From the NCBI RefSeq assembly GCF_000972845.2, contig NC_040028.1:10548038-10612037 (forward strand): a stretch of DNA of 64,000 nt, written 5' to 3'. Under the pieces are notes generated by a model. It saw only the letters and a list, made by a program, of their open reading frames with translations, was not told the origin of the DNA and made no database searches. Below are positions 14,594 to 27,912 of the stretch, in pieces (the first letter of the stretch is position 1; each line of letters opens with the position of its first letter). This DNA comes from Larimichthys crocea. Lineage: Eukaryota > Chordata > Actinopteri > Sciaenidae. The position numbers and the translations under genes are program-made.

Positions 14594-17500
14594 TATGATA
14601 TTAGTTTTCAATAAAATTCAACATATCCATTTATTAATTTTGCATCATACAAAAATGAAATACTTTTTAAAAGCTGTGAAAAACCTTTCATTACCATAGG
14701 CACACTGTTATGTTATTCATATTTATTCATCCATTCACTCGTACACTCAGTCACATTTTACACTGTAAAATCCAGTTTATTGCATATGATTCATATGCCA
14801 AATTGTCCCTCCAGGCCTTTACTCCACTTCAACTCTATTTGCATGTCTAAAGCAGCAGAGTCATTAAGAGGCAACCAACCACAGCGACACATAGTCTCAG
14901 TGTTCAGTGCTTCCCTGGAGCTGCTGAAGCATCATCGGTCTTTGGAGAAAGCAAATCAGAGAGCCTCTACAGGTCCCCTATGGGAGGAGAAGAGAGCTCT
15001 TATTCTAACTCAGTGTAAAATGCCAGCACCCACAGGGGCACCGTTATATACAGCTGGGATAATATGTATCACAGGGAGAACCCACGATCCAGCAGCACAC
15101 CGAGACCAGAGCATGAATTTCTTACCCATTCACCATTGCCACCAAGCTGAGTCATCCCCAAAAGCCAATGAATCTCTTTCCCCTTGCTTTAGAAGGACTA
15201 TTTGAATGTCTGAATCAGTGTGCCATGTAATACAGGATGTGGTTTATAGGACCACAGGGGAAAGTGGATGAGGTGAAACAGTGTGGAGCTATGAGATGCA
15301 CTCACTGGAAGGCAGGCTTGAATTGAAACGTTTAGGCATATAATCCACACAGCCCACAAAAATCATCCAGTTTAAATTTAATACACTGTTTAATACTTTA
15401 ACTCAGTTTTACCTTTTGTTTCCTTTTACATAGCTTTAATGTTTGTTATTTCCTCACTGTCGGACAGTATCATACTATATATTCTGTTTACATGACTATT
15501 TATACAGATTTTCCCCATATCAACCATATATTATCTTGGTATCTTTAAAAACTTTGGAATCAAGAGATCATATAATATTAAGGCACTCTTTTCATTCTCT
15601 GCGTACCATAACAAATGTCTGATTTTCTTTTATGAAGTCTCAGTATATTGAAACCATACTTCATATACCATATCCAGAATAATGTGAGAAGTGTCTATAT
15701 AATACATCCATCATACTAAGATAAGAAAAGAAAAAAAACTTAACAATTCAGACTTTTTTTTTTTCAAGTTGTGTGTGGAGCAGTGAGACCGACATGAATT
15801 CCTATTGTTAAACAGTCAAATCAGCAAGGGATTGCAGGAGCTCAAGCCAGGGATTACATTTGTCACAGTAAAATGTACTACTAGTGTTAATTTAAAGGCA
15901 CGGACAGAATATTTAGCAAGTGAGAAGCATAACTGCGTTGTTAAAAGGTGAATTTCCCTGCTAGAGACCTCGCTTTATTAAGCGTAACCCATTTCTACGG
16001 TAGAGGAAAAAAAAAAGTGTATGCTTCACTGACACAAAAGTCTTGATTCGCCTGAGGCTGACCTCTCCTCCTACTATCTGTTTCTACTATTTCTCTCCTC
16101 TCTCACTTGCTTCAGCTCACTCTGCTTTCTCCCTCGATGTCATTCAGTTTAATAAGTTAGCATGAATAGCTGTGGCCGAATATAATGCCTAAGACCTGCT
16201 AGCAGACTATAAATGTAACCCTAATGGCTAAACCATTATAGCATGAGGCATGAGGCCGGAGGATGAAGAGTTCAGTATCCATTAGCTGATTGAATTGGAA
16301 CCCAGTCCTGTTGGCTGGGGATTTTTTTTTTTTACTTCACATCAAACACAACTGAGATGTAAACACCTCAGTTAGTGGACTCAGGAAAGTGTCATATGAA
16401 AGCATTGTCTGGCCACCAAGACTGATTTTCCATCCAGCAGTAGAACACAGATAGTTTATTAATAGAGGCGAGTGATCTAGAACATTTCTCAGTAACGGTG
16501 TTGTTTTGTATCATACACACCATGTTTTTCATGAGCCAGAGTGAAGGCCTAATGGACCATGGCGTGCTAGAGTAGACAACACATCTCACATTAGGACCCA
16601 AGTGCAATGTCAGATTTAATAAATGATATATATATACTTGTTCTAGCTGTGGAGAGTGGTGTGAGAAGTGATAGGAGGATGAGAGGCTTTACGAACCATA
16701 AGTGTTCCTTGTCTTTGTAACCAGGTCAACAGCCAAGATGTTTCTGTGCAGAGAGTTGAAGAAGGCATGTTGGTAGGGGGAGGGTTGTGGTGCTTGGATG
16801 AGCACAAAGGGTGATGAAAAATGCATGTTTTTAACCCCGGACAAAACATACATGTGAGTGAGTAACACGTACTGGGAGAAAGACAGGCCTCTAAGAGAAA
16901 CACAAGAGATTGTTTGGTGTCATTCACAATTTCCTAATCTGACAAAAAAAAATGTGTATATGTGGTGGAGGCATGAAGGCAGAAAGAGAAACTTTGGTCC
17001 TAACAAGTCTTGTTCGAGCTGGGAAATGCAGCCCACACATGCAGCTTGATGAAGTCAAATGTATATTTTAAATGACAGAACAAAAGTCAACATTAAAGAT
17101 GATTAAGGGAGATGCAAGCACAATATGAAAATGTAATGAAAATATTCCCTCCTCATTTCTGTATTCAGTCAAGTGGATAAGTTAAAAGTGTAACCTCGGT
17201 CTGTCCTCGTGTGTTTGCCTGCTAAATGTTTTAGCTGACACAGTAATTATGCACTTTGCGCATGTTACCAGGAGTTTGACAAACCCCCTCTTGCCACAGG
17301 TTTTGTTGTGATTGCAGCTTTGCCGGCATCTGCATTTCAAACACCTGCCACCTTTTTAGAGATAACTAACCCCCGCACGAGTCCTGTCAATGGCACTGGC
17401 TGCACTGCCTCACAACCTGAGACAGTGACTTAGCACTGCACTCAGATGCCATTATTATTTAGTCTAATGATAGAGATCATATGCATATTATGATTCACAT

Positions 17501-18539
17501 TCTGGAGCCTTTAGATTCTCTGGGATTAGGAAAAATAATTAGAGGAGTGTAGCTGACAGGAGCTGGTAACACATTGCTCTTTGAATAGAGTGTTAGTTAC
17601 AGAGGTTGGATGAAATCAAGCCGGAGCTTGATGCTAAATTTACCTGACAAATGTTAGCAGAGAGCAGGCTTGCTGTTTGCAGTCTAGAATCATATTCAGA
17701 GAAGAAGAGGCACTGGATATGTCCATGCATTAATGAGCATATACACTTTTATGTTATGTGAATATGATATATTTAGGGCTCTATATTCTTGGTGTTGAGT
17801 TGCAGCCATTTTCTTTTTTTCACAGTCCACCTCTTGGCTGTCCCAAACATTTAAAGGCTATAAACTATGTATTTATGGCCATTTATGTTTGCGATTAGTG
17901 AAGGTTAAATAGGGGAAATCAACCCGGGATAGTAGGTCAGTTCACATCAGTTGATGCAGTGCTCCTCCTCCTCTTTTGTACATAAGATGATTTATTGTGC
18001 TTACACTGTAAGGATGTTCTGTGTATATATGACCATCTAATCAAACAGCCACATATATCTTTTTAAAGCTCACTTTCAAGTAGAAAATGTGCAGTAAATA
18101 CTCAGAATTCATGACTGGACATGCTCATGCATTTTGTTAATGAGGCTAATGTTTTAGTTGGTTCTGACCTTCCATGTTAGGTCAAGTGTGCAGAACATGT
18201 AACTGCATCATTTGAGGTGAGTTTACCCCCCCGGGACTGATAGGTGTTTCAAGCAAAACAGCTCCTGTAAATTATAATGTTTTAATCATCACTCATAAAC
18301 ATGAACACAGTTATATTTGAACAAGACCATAAGGTTGCCATGGGTAGGATGTGTGTGATTCCTCTTGGGAATAACTAATTAGGAGATATTCTTGGGGGTC
18401 TCATTCAGTCATGTGTTCTGAGACCGAATGTAGTCAGGCAGTGGCCCCTATGGGCTACCATCTGTAAAACAAAGCTGGTGCTGCTCTGCAAAGCCATAGT
18501 ATATTTTTCTGTTGTTGTAAAGGCTAAGAAGTCAGACTT

Positions 18540-18541
<2 letters not shown>

Positions 18542-18576
<35 letters not shown>

Positions 18577-18679
18577 GTTGCACCGCAGAATACAAATGGG
18601 TTTTTCTGTAAATAATGAGTTACTCGAGAAAACATGCTGCACACACACACGCACACGCACACACACACACACACACACA
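18542..18679. repeat. Poly-T tract and (CA)n microsatellite
   Basis: There is an uninterrupted run of 33 T at 18542-18574, then about 65 bp of ordinary sequence and a (CA)n tract with two interrupting G-for-A units (about 18640-18679). It sits just upstream of the probable vwc2l promoter region. Confidence 0.9.
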
Positions 18680-18839
18680 GGCGCATAATGACACAAACAC
18701 ACACGCACCCGTTTACAGACACAACAATGCACTCACGCATGTTTGACACATCCAGCCCTACCTCCACAATTTTACATTTCATTCTCTGAGCTACTGTCCA
18801 CTTATTTCGTCGTTTCACTTGATTTTTTTTTCTTCTTCT

Positions 18840-19200
18840 GCCGGAGCAGCTGAAGAAAAATTTGCAGTCGGAGTTGTCCTCGGATCGTGAGATGTGAGCG
18901 TTGTTGTGTCTGTGGGTGACGGAGGGGAAAGGGGGGCGCTCTGCTCCTGCTCCGCTCCGCTTGGCTCAGTGCAGGACGCAAGGAGACAGTCGCTTTCCAA
19001 GGTGCTGAAAGTCGGTGCGCTCCCTTCCTCAGTCTCGCCTATACTGACGATGAATGCGACCTGTGCCGAAAAAACGCAAATCAAACAATGATTGGCTTCG
19101 ATCTCGTTTGGTTTTATTTTTTATACTCAAACTTCTGCTCTTCTGGATTTTCATTTTTCATGCAACCGCCGGATGTATGCACACACATGTGCGCAACAAG
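18840..19200 (+). promoter_or_regulatory. Probable vwc2l promoter / CpG-richer 5' region
   Basis: Base composition changes sharply here: against AT-rich flanks this stretch is GC-richer with frequent CpG (for example around 18838-19070). It lies about 200-550 bp upstream of a consensus splice donor at 19412 and 1.5-1.9 kb upstream of the vwc2l start codon. No TATA box can be assigned with confidence. The transcription start is inferred, not seen. Confidence 0.4.
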
Positions 19201-19411
19201 ACTGACTGCTGCTTTCTAATCACCTGCTTCGTTGGGAAATATTGAAATGAATTCTCAGGGAACGCTGTAGAGGATTTTTCTAGTTGTTTTTCCTTTCTCT
19301 ATATATATCTATCTATCTCTACCTCTCTCTCTCTCTTTTTTTTTTCTCTCGCTCTCTCGCTCTCGTTACCGCATGCCTTTGGACGTGAACTGTGATATTG
19401 TCTCAAAAAAG
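19201..19411 (+). other. vwc2l: Probable non-coding first exon of vwc2l (3' part), start unknown
   Basis: The stretch ends with a consensus donor, AAAAAAG followed by GTGAGT at 19412. It is rich in CT tracts (19320-19368). The next strong acceptor on the same strand is the T-rich one ending at 20567, which leads into the exon holding the vwc2l start codon. Splicing these would give a 5' UTR intron of about 1.16 kb. A second consensus donor (CG followed by GTGAGT at 19713) could serve instead. The 5' end is arbitrary. Confidence 0.4.
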
Positions 19412-20258
19412 GTGAGTCCCGATGAGGATAATCATGAAGCAGACCTACTTTTATGTGGATATCATTTTTCTTTGCACTGGAAAGGGGGAATATCTCCAAA
19501 AGGCTTGTGTTTAATTGCTTTAAAAAAAAAAAAATCCATCATCAAGACCGAGAGGGAGGATTATAGTATACTCGTGGAGTCTGGTGAAATTACCCAGTGG
19601 ATAAAGTGAAGTTTCCAATAGGCTAGGCGGCTATCTTTAATCTGCTCTAGCTCCTCTATGTGTTGGGCTCTCTGGCTTCACACTAACTGGATATCCAAGC
19701 AATTTCAACGCGGTGAGTTTTGCCCTATCGTTTAATATACATCCCTGTTGTCAGTGGCATTTCAATTGATCCGTCAAAGACAGAATGAACGATTCCAAAC
19801 CGAGGGGAAATATCATTTGCAGCTGTGTGTTGCTTGTCTGCTCTGTTGTTTTCCCTCCTTCCTAAGGAGTGATGCATTTGGGTTAAATCACTGCGCATTT
19901 ATGATTCGGGACATTTGCATGTTACATGGTTGATTTAGTAAAAAACCGGTGACTGTTAATCCAATGTTGGAGCAGTCGTTTGTATGATTTTGGCTTCAGG
20001 GAGAGGGGGGGGATTTGAATTAGACTAATAGCTACCTGTTGTCTCTGGTCGCCTCTCATATAGAGTTTGAAATTGTGCAAATATAGCGAATTGGTTGGGT
20101 TTGAGTCAATGTGGAGAAGAATACTGTGAGGAGCCCACTCCACCCACTTCAGATAATGGATGTTTTTAACCTTTTTCCTCTGTTGTTGGATGTTCAGCTG
20201 TTGCTGAGATTTTGCACAAGGAGATTCGTGAGAATCAACACCATCCCCCACCGCACCA

Positions 20259-20277
20259 CCACCACCACCACCACCAC
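20259..20277. repeat. (CAC)n trinucleotide microsatellite
   Basis: About six uninterrupted CAC units lie within the inferred 5' UTR intron of vwc2l. Confidence 0.85.
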
Positions 20278-20669
20278 ACAAGCGCACATACTACAGACAC
20301 GCTTCTTATGTTGACAAAGGTCTAAGAAATAGATTAGATTAGCCTGTTGAGTAAGCTGCACTGGAGAGTCTTATTTGTCTCTGGAGATGGAGTAATAATG
20401 AAAGTAACTTGATGCCTAATAAAGATTATAGCATAAGGGCAAAATCCACAGGCCTAGGCTGAAAATGAAAAAGTATTTGTTTACTGATTTATGAGGATGT
20501 GCACAACAACAGCAGTGAATCATCGTCCATCATATCATCTCTCTTTTTTTTTTTTTTCCCACTGCAGCCCATTTCCTCAAGCGATGATGATCATAATGAT
20601 AATGAAGTGCAGGACGGATCCGGAGAGGAAACCGGGAGCCTAGGGATGACATCCACTCAGTCTTGTTGA

Positions 20670-21206
<537 letters not shown>

Positions 21207-22738
21207 TAGGAGGGTTTGTTTGTTTCTAATCTAATTTCTGGCTTTATGTGACCTTTGTCATGGTATTATAATTTAAACTATAAGATCACATTTAAACTTC
21301 TTCAAAGGCTTTAGTGCCAAACTGATGCTCATGAGTTGGTTCCATCTTGCCAGGTTGATTCAGTCAGTCACAAAGTCTGGATGCCACTAAAGCAGCCACC
21401 TTACATGGCAGTCTGTCTGGGTTATTCAGTTGTTTTCATATATTTCATACACAGTGATATGAACAGCCCCTATCTGATAAATGTCAATCACTTCAAAAAT
21501 CCAATGTCATGATGTTGTCATTTTTGGCAGCAGGCAACAATTGCTCATGGGAACAAAAGACAGCTGCTTTTGGTCTTGCAACTTGTTGACAGCAACTGAC
21601 AATCGATTATATATATTTATTGGTTTTATTCAGCAAATTACAAAGTAAAGCTCAACTGTCTTGTGGTGTGAGGGTTGCTGGGGTTTGGATTAGTGAAGCT
21701 CTCGCTTAGTGTGAGTACGTATCGGCTCTTGGCATACTGTAAAAGTATCATGAAAATGTGTTTATTGGCCGAGGGGCACAACGATGGCTGCCTCCCAGAG
21801 TGATGTCATCCCCCCCTCCCTGCACCATCAACTGAACATTCATCCAGCATTATTAAACTGACAGATGCTATAACAGTATTTTAATGTTTTGATTTGTGGA
21901 CACTGAGTCATTGCTGGCAGATTCATTTTCCCTGTGTGTCTCCTGCAATGGGAGTACTGCTTTTTACCCGACAGACCAGCATCTCAGCAGTTGTTATAGA
22001 GCATGACAGTGCTGTCTGATTTGAAATGACACTATGAGCATGACAACTCCAGTCTGTGCTTAAACTGTTGCTTCCCACGAGGAAATCTCCTCTTTTAAAT
22101 TCCTCACATGTGGATTGGGGCTTTAAGTGATTCAAATATGATATGACACAATGCAGCTTTAACGATGGTATAGGGACTATTGTTAATCATGGCACTGGTT
22201 CACGGCTATGTGTATAGTTATGTCAGGCAAGGAATAAGTGAGTAATAAACTCCAGTGGAACACTTTTGATTTGGATCTACTGTAGTGATTTGAATTAAAA
22301 ATATAAAGGGCTGAAGTTGAGTTGGGGGCTCTTGGTTGCTTTTATATCTGTTATACACCTGAATGCAGCTTTTTAGACGTAGAAAACCAACATCTAATAA
22401 GATTGAGTAGGTGATGTGGTGGTGTGATGACATCAGCGGTTTCCTCTTGATTTCTTCTAAAATCACGTTGTGTATTTTCTTACCTCACATTCTTTCAAAA
22501 ACTGATTTCTATGGATAGACATTTTTTTTGTTAAAAATACAGTCACAGTGTTTTTCCCAGTTTCAAATATTGGCTGCACAAACCAAGAACAGCTCTTCAC
22601 TTTGTCAGTGAAGAAGAAGAAGAGCACTTCTCAATCATCTATTGTGTGCAGCCATCTTAAAAATGATAAACACTCCAGAACTAAATGTGCACTTGAAACT
22701 AAACGTTATAAAGGATTTTGAAAAATTAACTTGCATTG

Positions 22739-22820
22739 TGAGATTGTCAGTGTGCGCCAGTACTGGTAACTGGTACAGATGAGATTGTCAGTGTGCGCCA
22801 GTACTGGTAACTGGTACAGA
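22739..22820. repeat. Perfect 41-bp tandem duplication
   Basis: Bases 22739-22779 are repeated without any mismatch as 22780-22820 (unit starts tgagattgtcagtgtgcgcc). The match stops exactly at 41 bp on both sides. It lies in vwc2l intron 1. Confidence 0.95.
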
Positions 22821-23041
22821 AGACTGAAGTATGTAAATCCAAACATGAGATACAGTAAATGGGACAGATATGCAATGTTTCACTTTATATATATATATAT
22901 GTACAACCATTTAAGAGCTTTGACAAAACACTTACTTAACTTCATGTTCGTTAAATCTATTAACAATACATCTACAAACAACACAAGTCTGAGCACATTA
23001 CTTCATCGATGCCTTCATTTGAGCTATGAAAGCATTGACAT

Positions 23042-23123
23042 CCCATGCTTCTAGCCTTATATAGAAGACTGAAATTATTGCACCCATGCTTCTAGCCTTA
23101 TATAGAAGACTGAAATTATTGCA
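23042..23123. repeat. Second perfect 41-bp tandem duplication
   Basis: Bases 23042-23082 are repeated without mismatch as 23083-23123 (unit starts cccatgcttctagccttata). The unit is unrelated to that of the duplication 0.3 kb upstream but has the same length. Confidence 0.95.
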
Positions 23124-23827
23124 AATATTTAGCTATAAAACCTTCCAAAAAACAACATTTTACAGTTAGCTACAGTATACTGTATACGAGTAACACGTCC
23201 TTAAGATATGGTTAAGGTCTATAAACCATTCAGTTAAAGCAGTGGTAATTCTCTCACTGAATGAGTTTCATATGGGTTGGAGAATTAACAAAATTACTCA
23301 CCAGCTCAAGAGAACTCGAAGTAAACTGTGCATAACCATCATAACCCGATTAAGTTAGTCATCCGTATGAGGAAACGGTGTACCGTACTGCATGTCTCAC
23401 TGTCTACTTTTCTTGACAAGGTCTCAGTAGGATGTTTTGTGATCTGTTTGTTTCCGTTTGATATCATAATGACTTGAAGGCAAAGCAAAGAAACCTCTGC
23501 AGAGAGATGTTGGAACATGTTTCACCTGCGAATATTAACATGTCATGTCACTGAAACAAATTGAGGCAGGCAGGGGGGCTACACAGAGAGTTAAGCCGAA
23601 TAAAATGCAAACAAGCATTTTTATTAACTATTACGGTTGCCAACAAGACCAAAAGAAGCATAAGGAAATAGGTCAGAATTTAGTTGATGTGTAAAAACCT
23701 TTTTTTAATTGCTTTTCATTTTCATAGTAATCTGCTTCCAGTGCATTCAGCTAGATGAGCAGCAAGTCATAACACTCTGATTTCCTGTTGTTAAACATGA
23801 TTTCATGCCTCTCGTAGAAGCCAAATG

Positions 23828-24110
23828 CTAGTGATGAAACAATTGATTAACCGATTAGTCAACTGACATAAAAATCAAGAGCAATTCAGATATGCAATTA
23901 ATCATTTAGGGCATTTATCAAAGAGAAAAGTATTGCTGGTTCCAACCAGTCAGATTGCTGCTTTTCTTTGTTTTACATCATTGTAAATTGATTTGGGATT
24001 TGAATTGGAAATTGGAAAAACAACAATTTGAAGCTGTTAGCCAGGGCTCTAGATACATTTTATTTTAAATGAGTAATTATTAATCATCAACTTATCATAT
24101 AAAATCTATG
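23828..24110. repeat. Degenerate interspersed repeat (attaaccgattagtc type)
   Basis: It begins near 'gatgaaacaattgattaaccgattagtcaa' in degenerate form and ends in AT-rich 'aattattaatcatcaac'. Phrases such as tggttccaaccagtcagattgctg and ttttctttgttttacatcattgtaaa follow the order of a repeat, common in teleosts, whose ends read like attaatcgattaat. Boundaries are approximate and the class is not assigned. Confidence 0.45.
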
Positions 24111-25898
24111 TCATCCTTTCTAAATGATGCATTGACACATCAGGATGAAAGTGAGGAAGTGTTGACGTGCGAAACCAGCTCATTTAAAACCTATGTGCTT
24201 AATCTGTGCTGATTGTTGTGTTACGATGTCAGACAGCATCAAGCTCAGTCCTGCATTGGGATGCAAGCCCACAGATTTCGTAAAGGCTGCTGTGAGTGCT
24301 TAAGCCTTGCAGTTTGATGTGAGATCAAGCCCATCAATAGTGCAGCTCACCCTCCTGCTAACCTTGACTGGAGAGCCCGGAGAGGGAAGGACATTTCTTC
24401 GTACTTGAGTGAGGAGAAAAAAAAGAAGAAAAAAAAAACATGCATTTGTTCGTATTGATTATCTCAGTGATAATGACATGACAGAAATAAGGAGAGAGGA
24501 AATCTGTTGTGCAGGATGATCCACCACCCCTATCTAAGACCACACAAGTAACTCTAATGTCTTAGTCCACATCCTGGAGGAAGGTTGGGTCTCTTTAGTG
24601 AGGACATGAAAGCTTTGGAACCCTGCAGTGTTCAAGGAAATCAAAGGTCGTCAGTATCTGGTATACGGACCCCTGTTTAGAGATGCCGACAGTTAACCTT
24701 TGGTGTGGGCCTCATTGGCATTTCCTTTGCTGTGATTGTGCAACATTTGCATTTATATTCAGTAGCAGAAGATGGAGATGCAGAGATGCAGGAGAGATGT
24801 GGGCAGTTTAGAGCTTTTAGGATGCTCCAATGTGTATGTTTGAATGAAGAACTGATCGACCAACAACTGGTTAATTTTCCAGTTTCATTTCGCTGAAAAG
24901 CCCATCGTGCAATAGGTCAGTCATTGTCATGCAAGTGGTACTGGGCATTCACAAAGCAGCTGACTGCAGTGCAATGTCAGCCGGTATTTGTTGAATCTAA
25001 TGCTGGTATAACTCATGCATCAGCAACGTAGTCTAAAGTACATCTTCCAGTTCATCCACTTAAATATTTACTTTAAGCAACATATAATAATAATATAATG
25101 TCAATTTTATAGGTGTAGATTTACTACCAGAGGGTGTATTTTCTACTTTCTTGTTTTCTTGCCCTGTGAGAGTCATGCCACTGAACCTTAGTAGGTGTTT
25201 CACCTACAGGGTTTCCCATCAGATGAGGAAGGGACCAGTCCGCCCAGCATGGCTGCCGGCGTGCCTCTGGCCTCAGCGCAGCTGCAATCAAGAACCAGGA
25301 GATATAGGGTGAGTTCAGATCCCAGATCGTGAGGCTAGGGCTGGGATGTGAACTCAAATGTGAACAATCCCGTCTGTGCTCCCTGCAGTCCCCCTAGGGA
25401 AGGGATACAGAGATGAAAATCGTTGGGAGGGCTCCGACATTTTCAGTGACAAAAAGGTACACACAGTAGATTTCAACCATCAGACTATCTTGAATAATTA
25501 CTAATTCAGCAAAGTAATTTTAAATGATTCATTTGCAAGTAATACAAATGCTAAAACTGGAGCCTTCATTTTTAATTTCTATTCACCTTTCTTTAAATCC
25601 CCATGAGACAGAGACTAATCAATCTAGTGCAGAGGCCCTACACAACTGAGTAGAGCTTAAATGGTGAGGCACTTTCATTTTCAAAGAAAAGCATATTGCT
25701 TTTTACCTTTAATAGATACAAATGATAATGTTTTCTAATATCTCTGTTTTTCACATGTTTTAATTGTTTTCTGAACGCAACAAAAATCTTTGCAGACCTT
25801 GGTGTACTGCAATTATAGAAATGTACCGTGAAACCGCATGATCTACAGACAATCGCAACAATGAATTTAAAACAGTGTGCATATACACACAAACGCAT

Positions 25899-25919
25899 AC
25901 ACACACACACACACACACA
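25899..25919. repeat. (CA)n microsatellite
   Basis: About ten uninterrupted CA units in vwc2l intron 1, preceded by a looser acacacaaacgcatac stretch. Confidence 0.9.
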
Positions 25920-27172
25920 TGGAGCTGCCTACACATCATGCATAACAGTAATTAGTGACTCTGCTTTTCAGCACTGACACCTATGAGACAAACAGCCATA
26001 AAAGCTGTTAAAATAATTGCTCAAATTGATTTTCCTATCCAACCTGCCAGAGGCAACAAGGGTCCTAATTAGAAGGAATTATTAAGCGCAAACAATTAGG
26101 CCACAAAGAATTTCAAGTTTTTCTGGTTCGAACTTACTTGCATGAAGTAGCCTTATAAAGTATCAAGTGTGTTTTTCGAGCATCTAACTCTCCTCATCTA
26201 CAAATCTCGCCTCCTCTCTCTCTCTCTGTCTGTATCCCCTGACCGTCGGTAAAATATTGTTCTGAGTTGCACAACAGCAGCATGCAGTTTGACTGTCAAC
26301 CCATTTCTGTCACTCCTATTAACTGCATAGGTGAGGTTCCTGTGACCCTGTTGGGCAGCCTCAAAGTATTTCACATTACCATTTGCCCCGCTGAAGGTTA
26401 TTTGACTATTCATTACTTCTCTGCCCCGTCTCCATTTGTCTCAGAGAGGGAATAAAAAGCCTGGCAGTCGATTCACTCTAATACCCAGCCAATAAGCCAG
26501 GGACAACATGAGACTTCTTCTTGACCAAAACATCTGTCAGGATGTCTACATTTTGTGCTGGTGCTCCATTTTTTTTTTTTTTGTACGTCCAGGCTATGGC
26601 ATGACTGATCCTCTTCACGGCCGACCTCACACTAAAGGACACGCTGATGCCAACAGGTGCCACTGAATACACTGAAGGAATGTGCAATGTGTCATGCGTA
26701 CATTGAGCAGTATTCTTTCTTCAAATGACATTTTTAATATACTTGTGCCATGTGTATGAGGCACATGGCAGTCTTCCACTGGGGCCGCTTTACAGGTCAA
26801 TCTGCCTAATTAACCAACAGAGAAATGCCACTTCTGCTTTGAAATGATTTCTTTTTAAAGGCCAGTTTTGATAGAGAATAAACACTGCTGTCTCGCATAG
26901 TTAGTCCTTTGGCTTGTACATTCCAGACTCTGATCAAACAGACTTCTCTTCTTCAAAATGGTTCACATAGGTCTCTTTACCGACAATAGCATTACAGTAC
27001 TCTATCAGTGTTGTCCTTGAACATTTTTTATTCTCATATATCAATTCAGATGTTTTCCACTGGGCAAAAGGGCCTTTTTTTTATTCCATGGATTGTGGTA
27101 CCTAACATTATATATCATAAAAAATAATTAGAGCTACTGCAATATGCTTTAATTAAACTTAATTCCAATAAC

Positions 27173-27174
<2 letters not shown>

Positions 27175-27225
<51 letters not shown>
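27175..27225. repeat. (TA)n microsatellite
   Basis: About 25 uninterrupted TA units. Such tracts are self-complementary and likely to vary in length between individuals. Intron 1 of vwc2l. Confidence 0.95.
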
Positions 27226-27228
<3 letters not shown>

Positions 27229-27655
27229 TAATTCATAGTTAGATAGGATAGCTACAGATATAAAAGTACAACAGCACTTGTCAACCCTGTCTGTATACAA
27301 TATCATTCATACCTAATAGTTTTTTTTTCTGTATGGAGTTGAAGAATGAAGAGTAAGGTGAGAGAAAAAGTGACACCATCCTGGGATGTTCTGTAAATAA
27401 CTCTGTGACTGGAAGAGAACATCCCATACCAATTACATTTGCCCTCTTACCTCAACTGGCACTCTTTTATGGAGGGCATCAAAGAATGAAAAGAGGTACT
27501 CAGTGCTGCATGTTTTTAATTACAAGTTGACACATTCTTATTTCTTTTTGTAGATGAGTGAATGTAGTAGTAGATGCAGATGTGGCAGAATATAACAAAA
27601 CAGTCTGATTTACAGTTACTATGTTAGGATTTAAACATAAATGTATTTGTTTTTA

Positions 27656-27912
27656 GAGGGGTGGCATGGTCGTGCAGTGGTTAGCGCTGTTGCTTCAAGC
27701 GTTGGCCTTTATGTTGATTCTGAGTTTGCATGTTCTCCTCGTGTCTGCATGGGTTCTACTCAGGTGTCTTTCCACAGTCCAAAGACAAAACAATATTTGG
27801 TGAATGTAAATTGCCAATAGGTGTGAATGTGATGAACTGTGATGAACTTGTCCAAGGTATATCCCACGTGACTCTGATTAGGATGAGCAGTTACAGAAAA
27901 ATGGAAGGATGT
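27656..27912 (+). repeat. tRNA-headed SINE-like repeat, diverged
   Basis: This is the same family as 14308-14593, but with the head present: gtggcatggtcgtgcagtgg followed by ttagcgctgttgctt. Then come gagtttgcatgttctcctcg, ccacagtccaaagac, aaattgccaataggtgtgaa and an atggaaggatg tail. A clear B box is not preserved. Internal deletions make it shorter than the usual consensus. Confidence 0.65.

Larger units (their letters stand above)
1..18400. other. Intergenic region upstream of vwc2l, no gene supported
   Basis: No chain of exons, recognisable protein domain or RNA gene could be found here on either strand. The open frames present (the longest are 137-141 codons, at 6299-6712 on the minus strand and 14780-15205 on the plus strand) have no domain I recognise and no splice context. 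The region is AT-rich with short homopolymers and contains degenerate interspersed repeats, listed separately. By synteny the next gene to the left should be spag16, but no exon of it was recognised. Confidence 0.6.

Noticed and set aside
14780..15205. 141-codon plus-strand open frame
   Set aside because: No domain, no Kozak-like start and no exon context; length is within chance for 64 kb of sequence.
18815..19084. 89-codon minus-strand frame in the vwc2l promoter region
   Set aside because: GC-rich promoter-like sequence gives open frames by composition; the peptide is Ser/Thr/Pro-rich without a domain.
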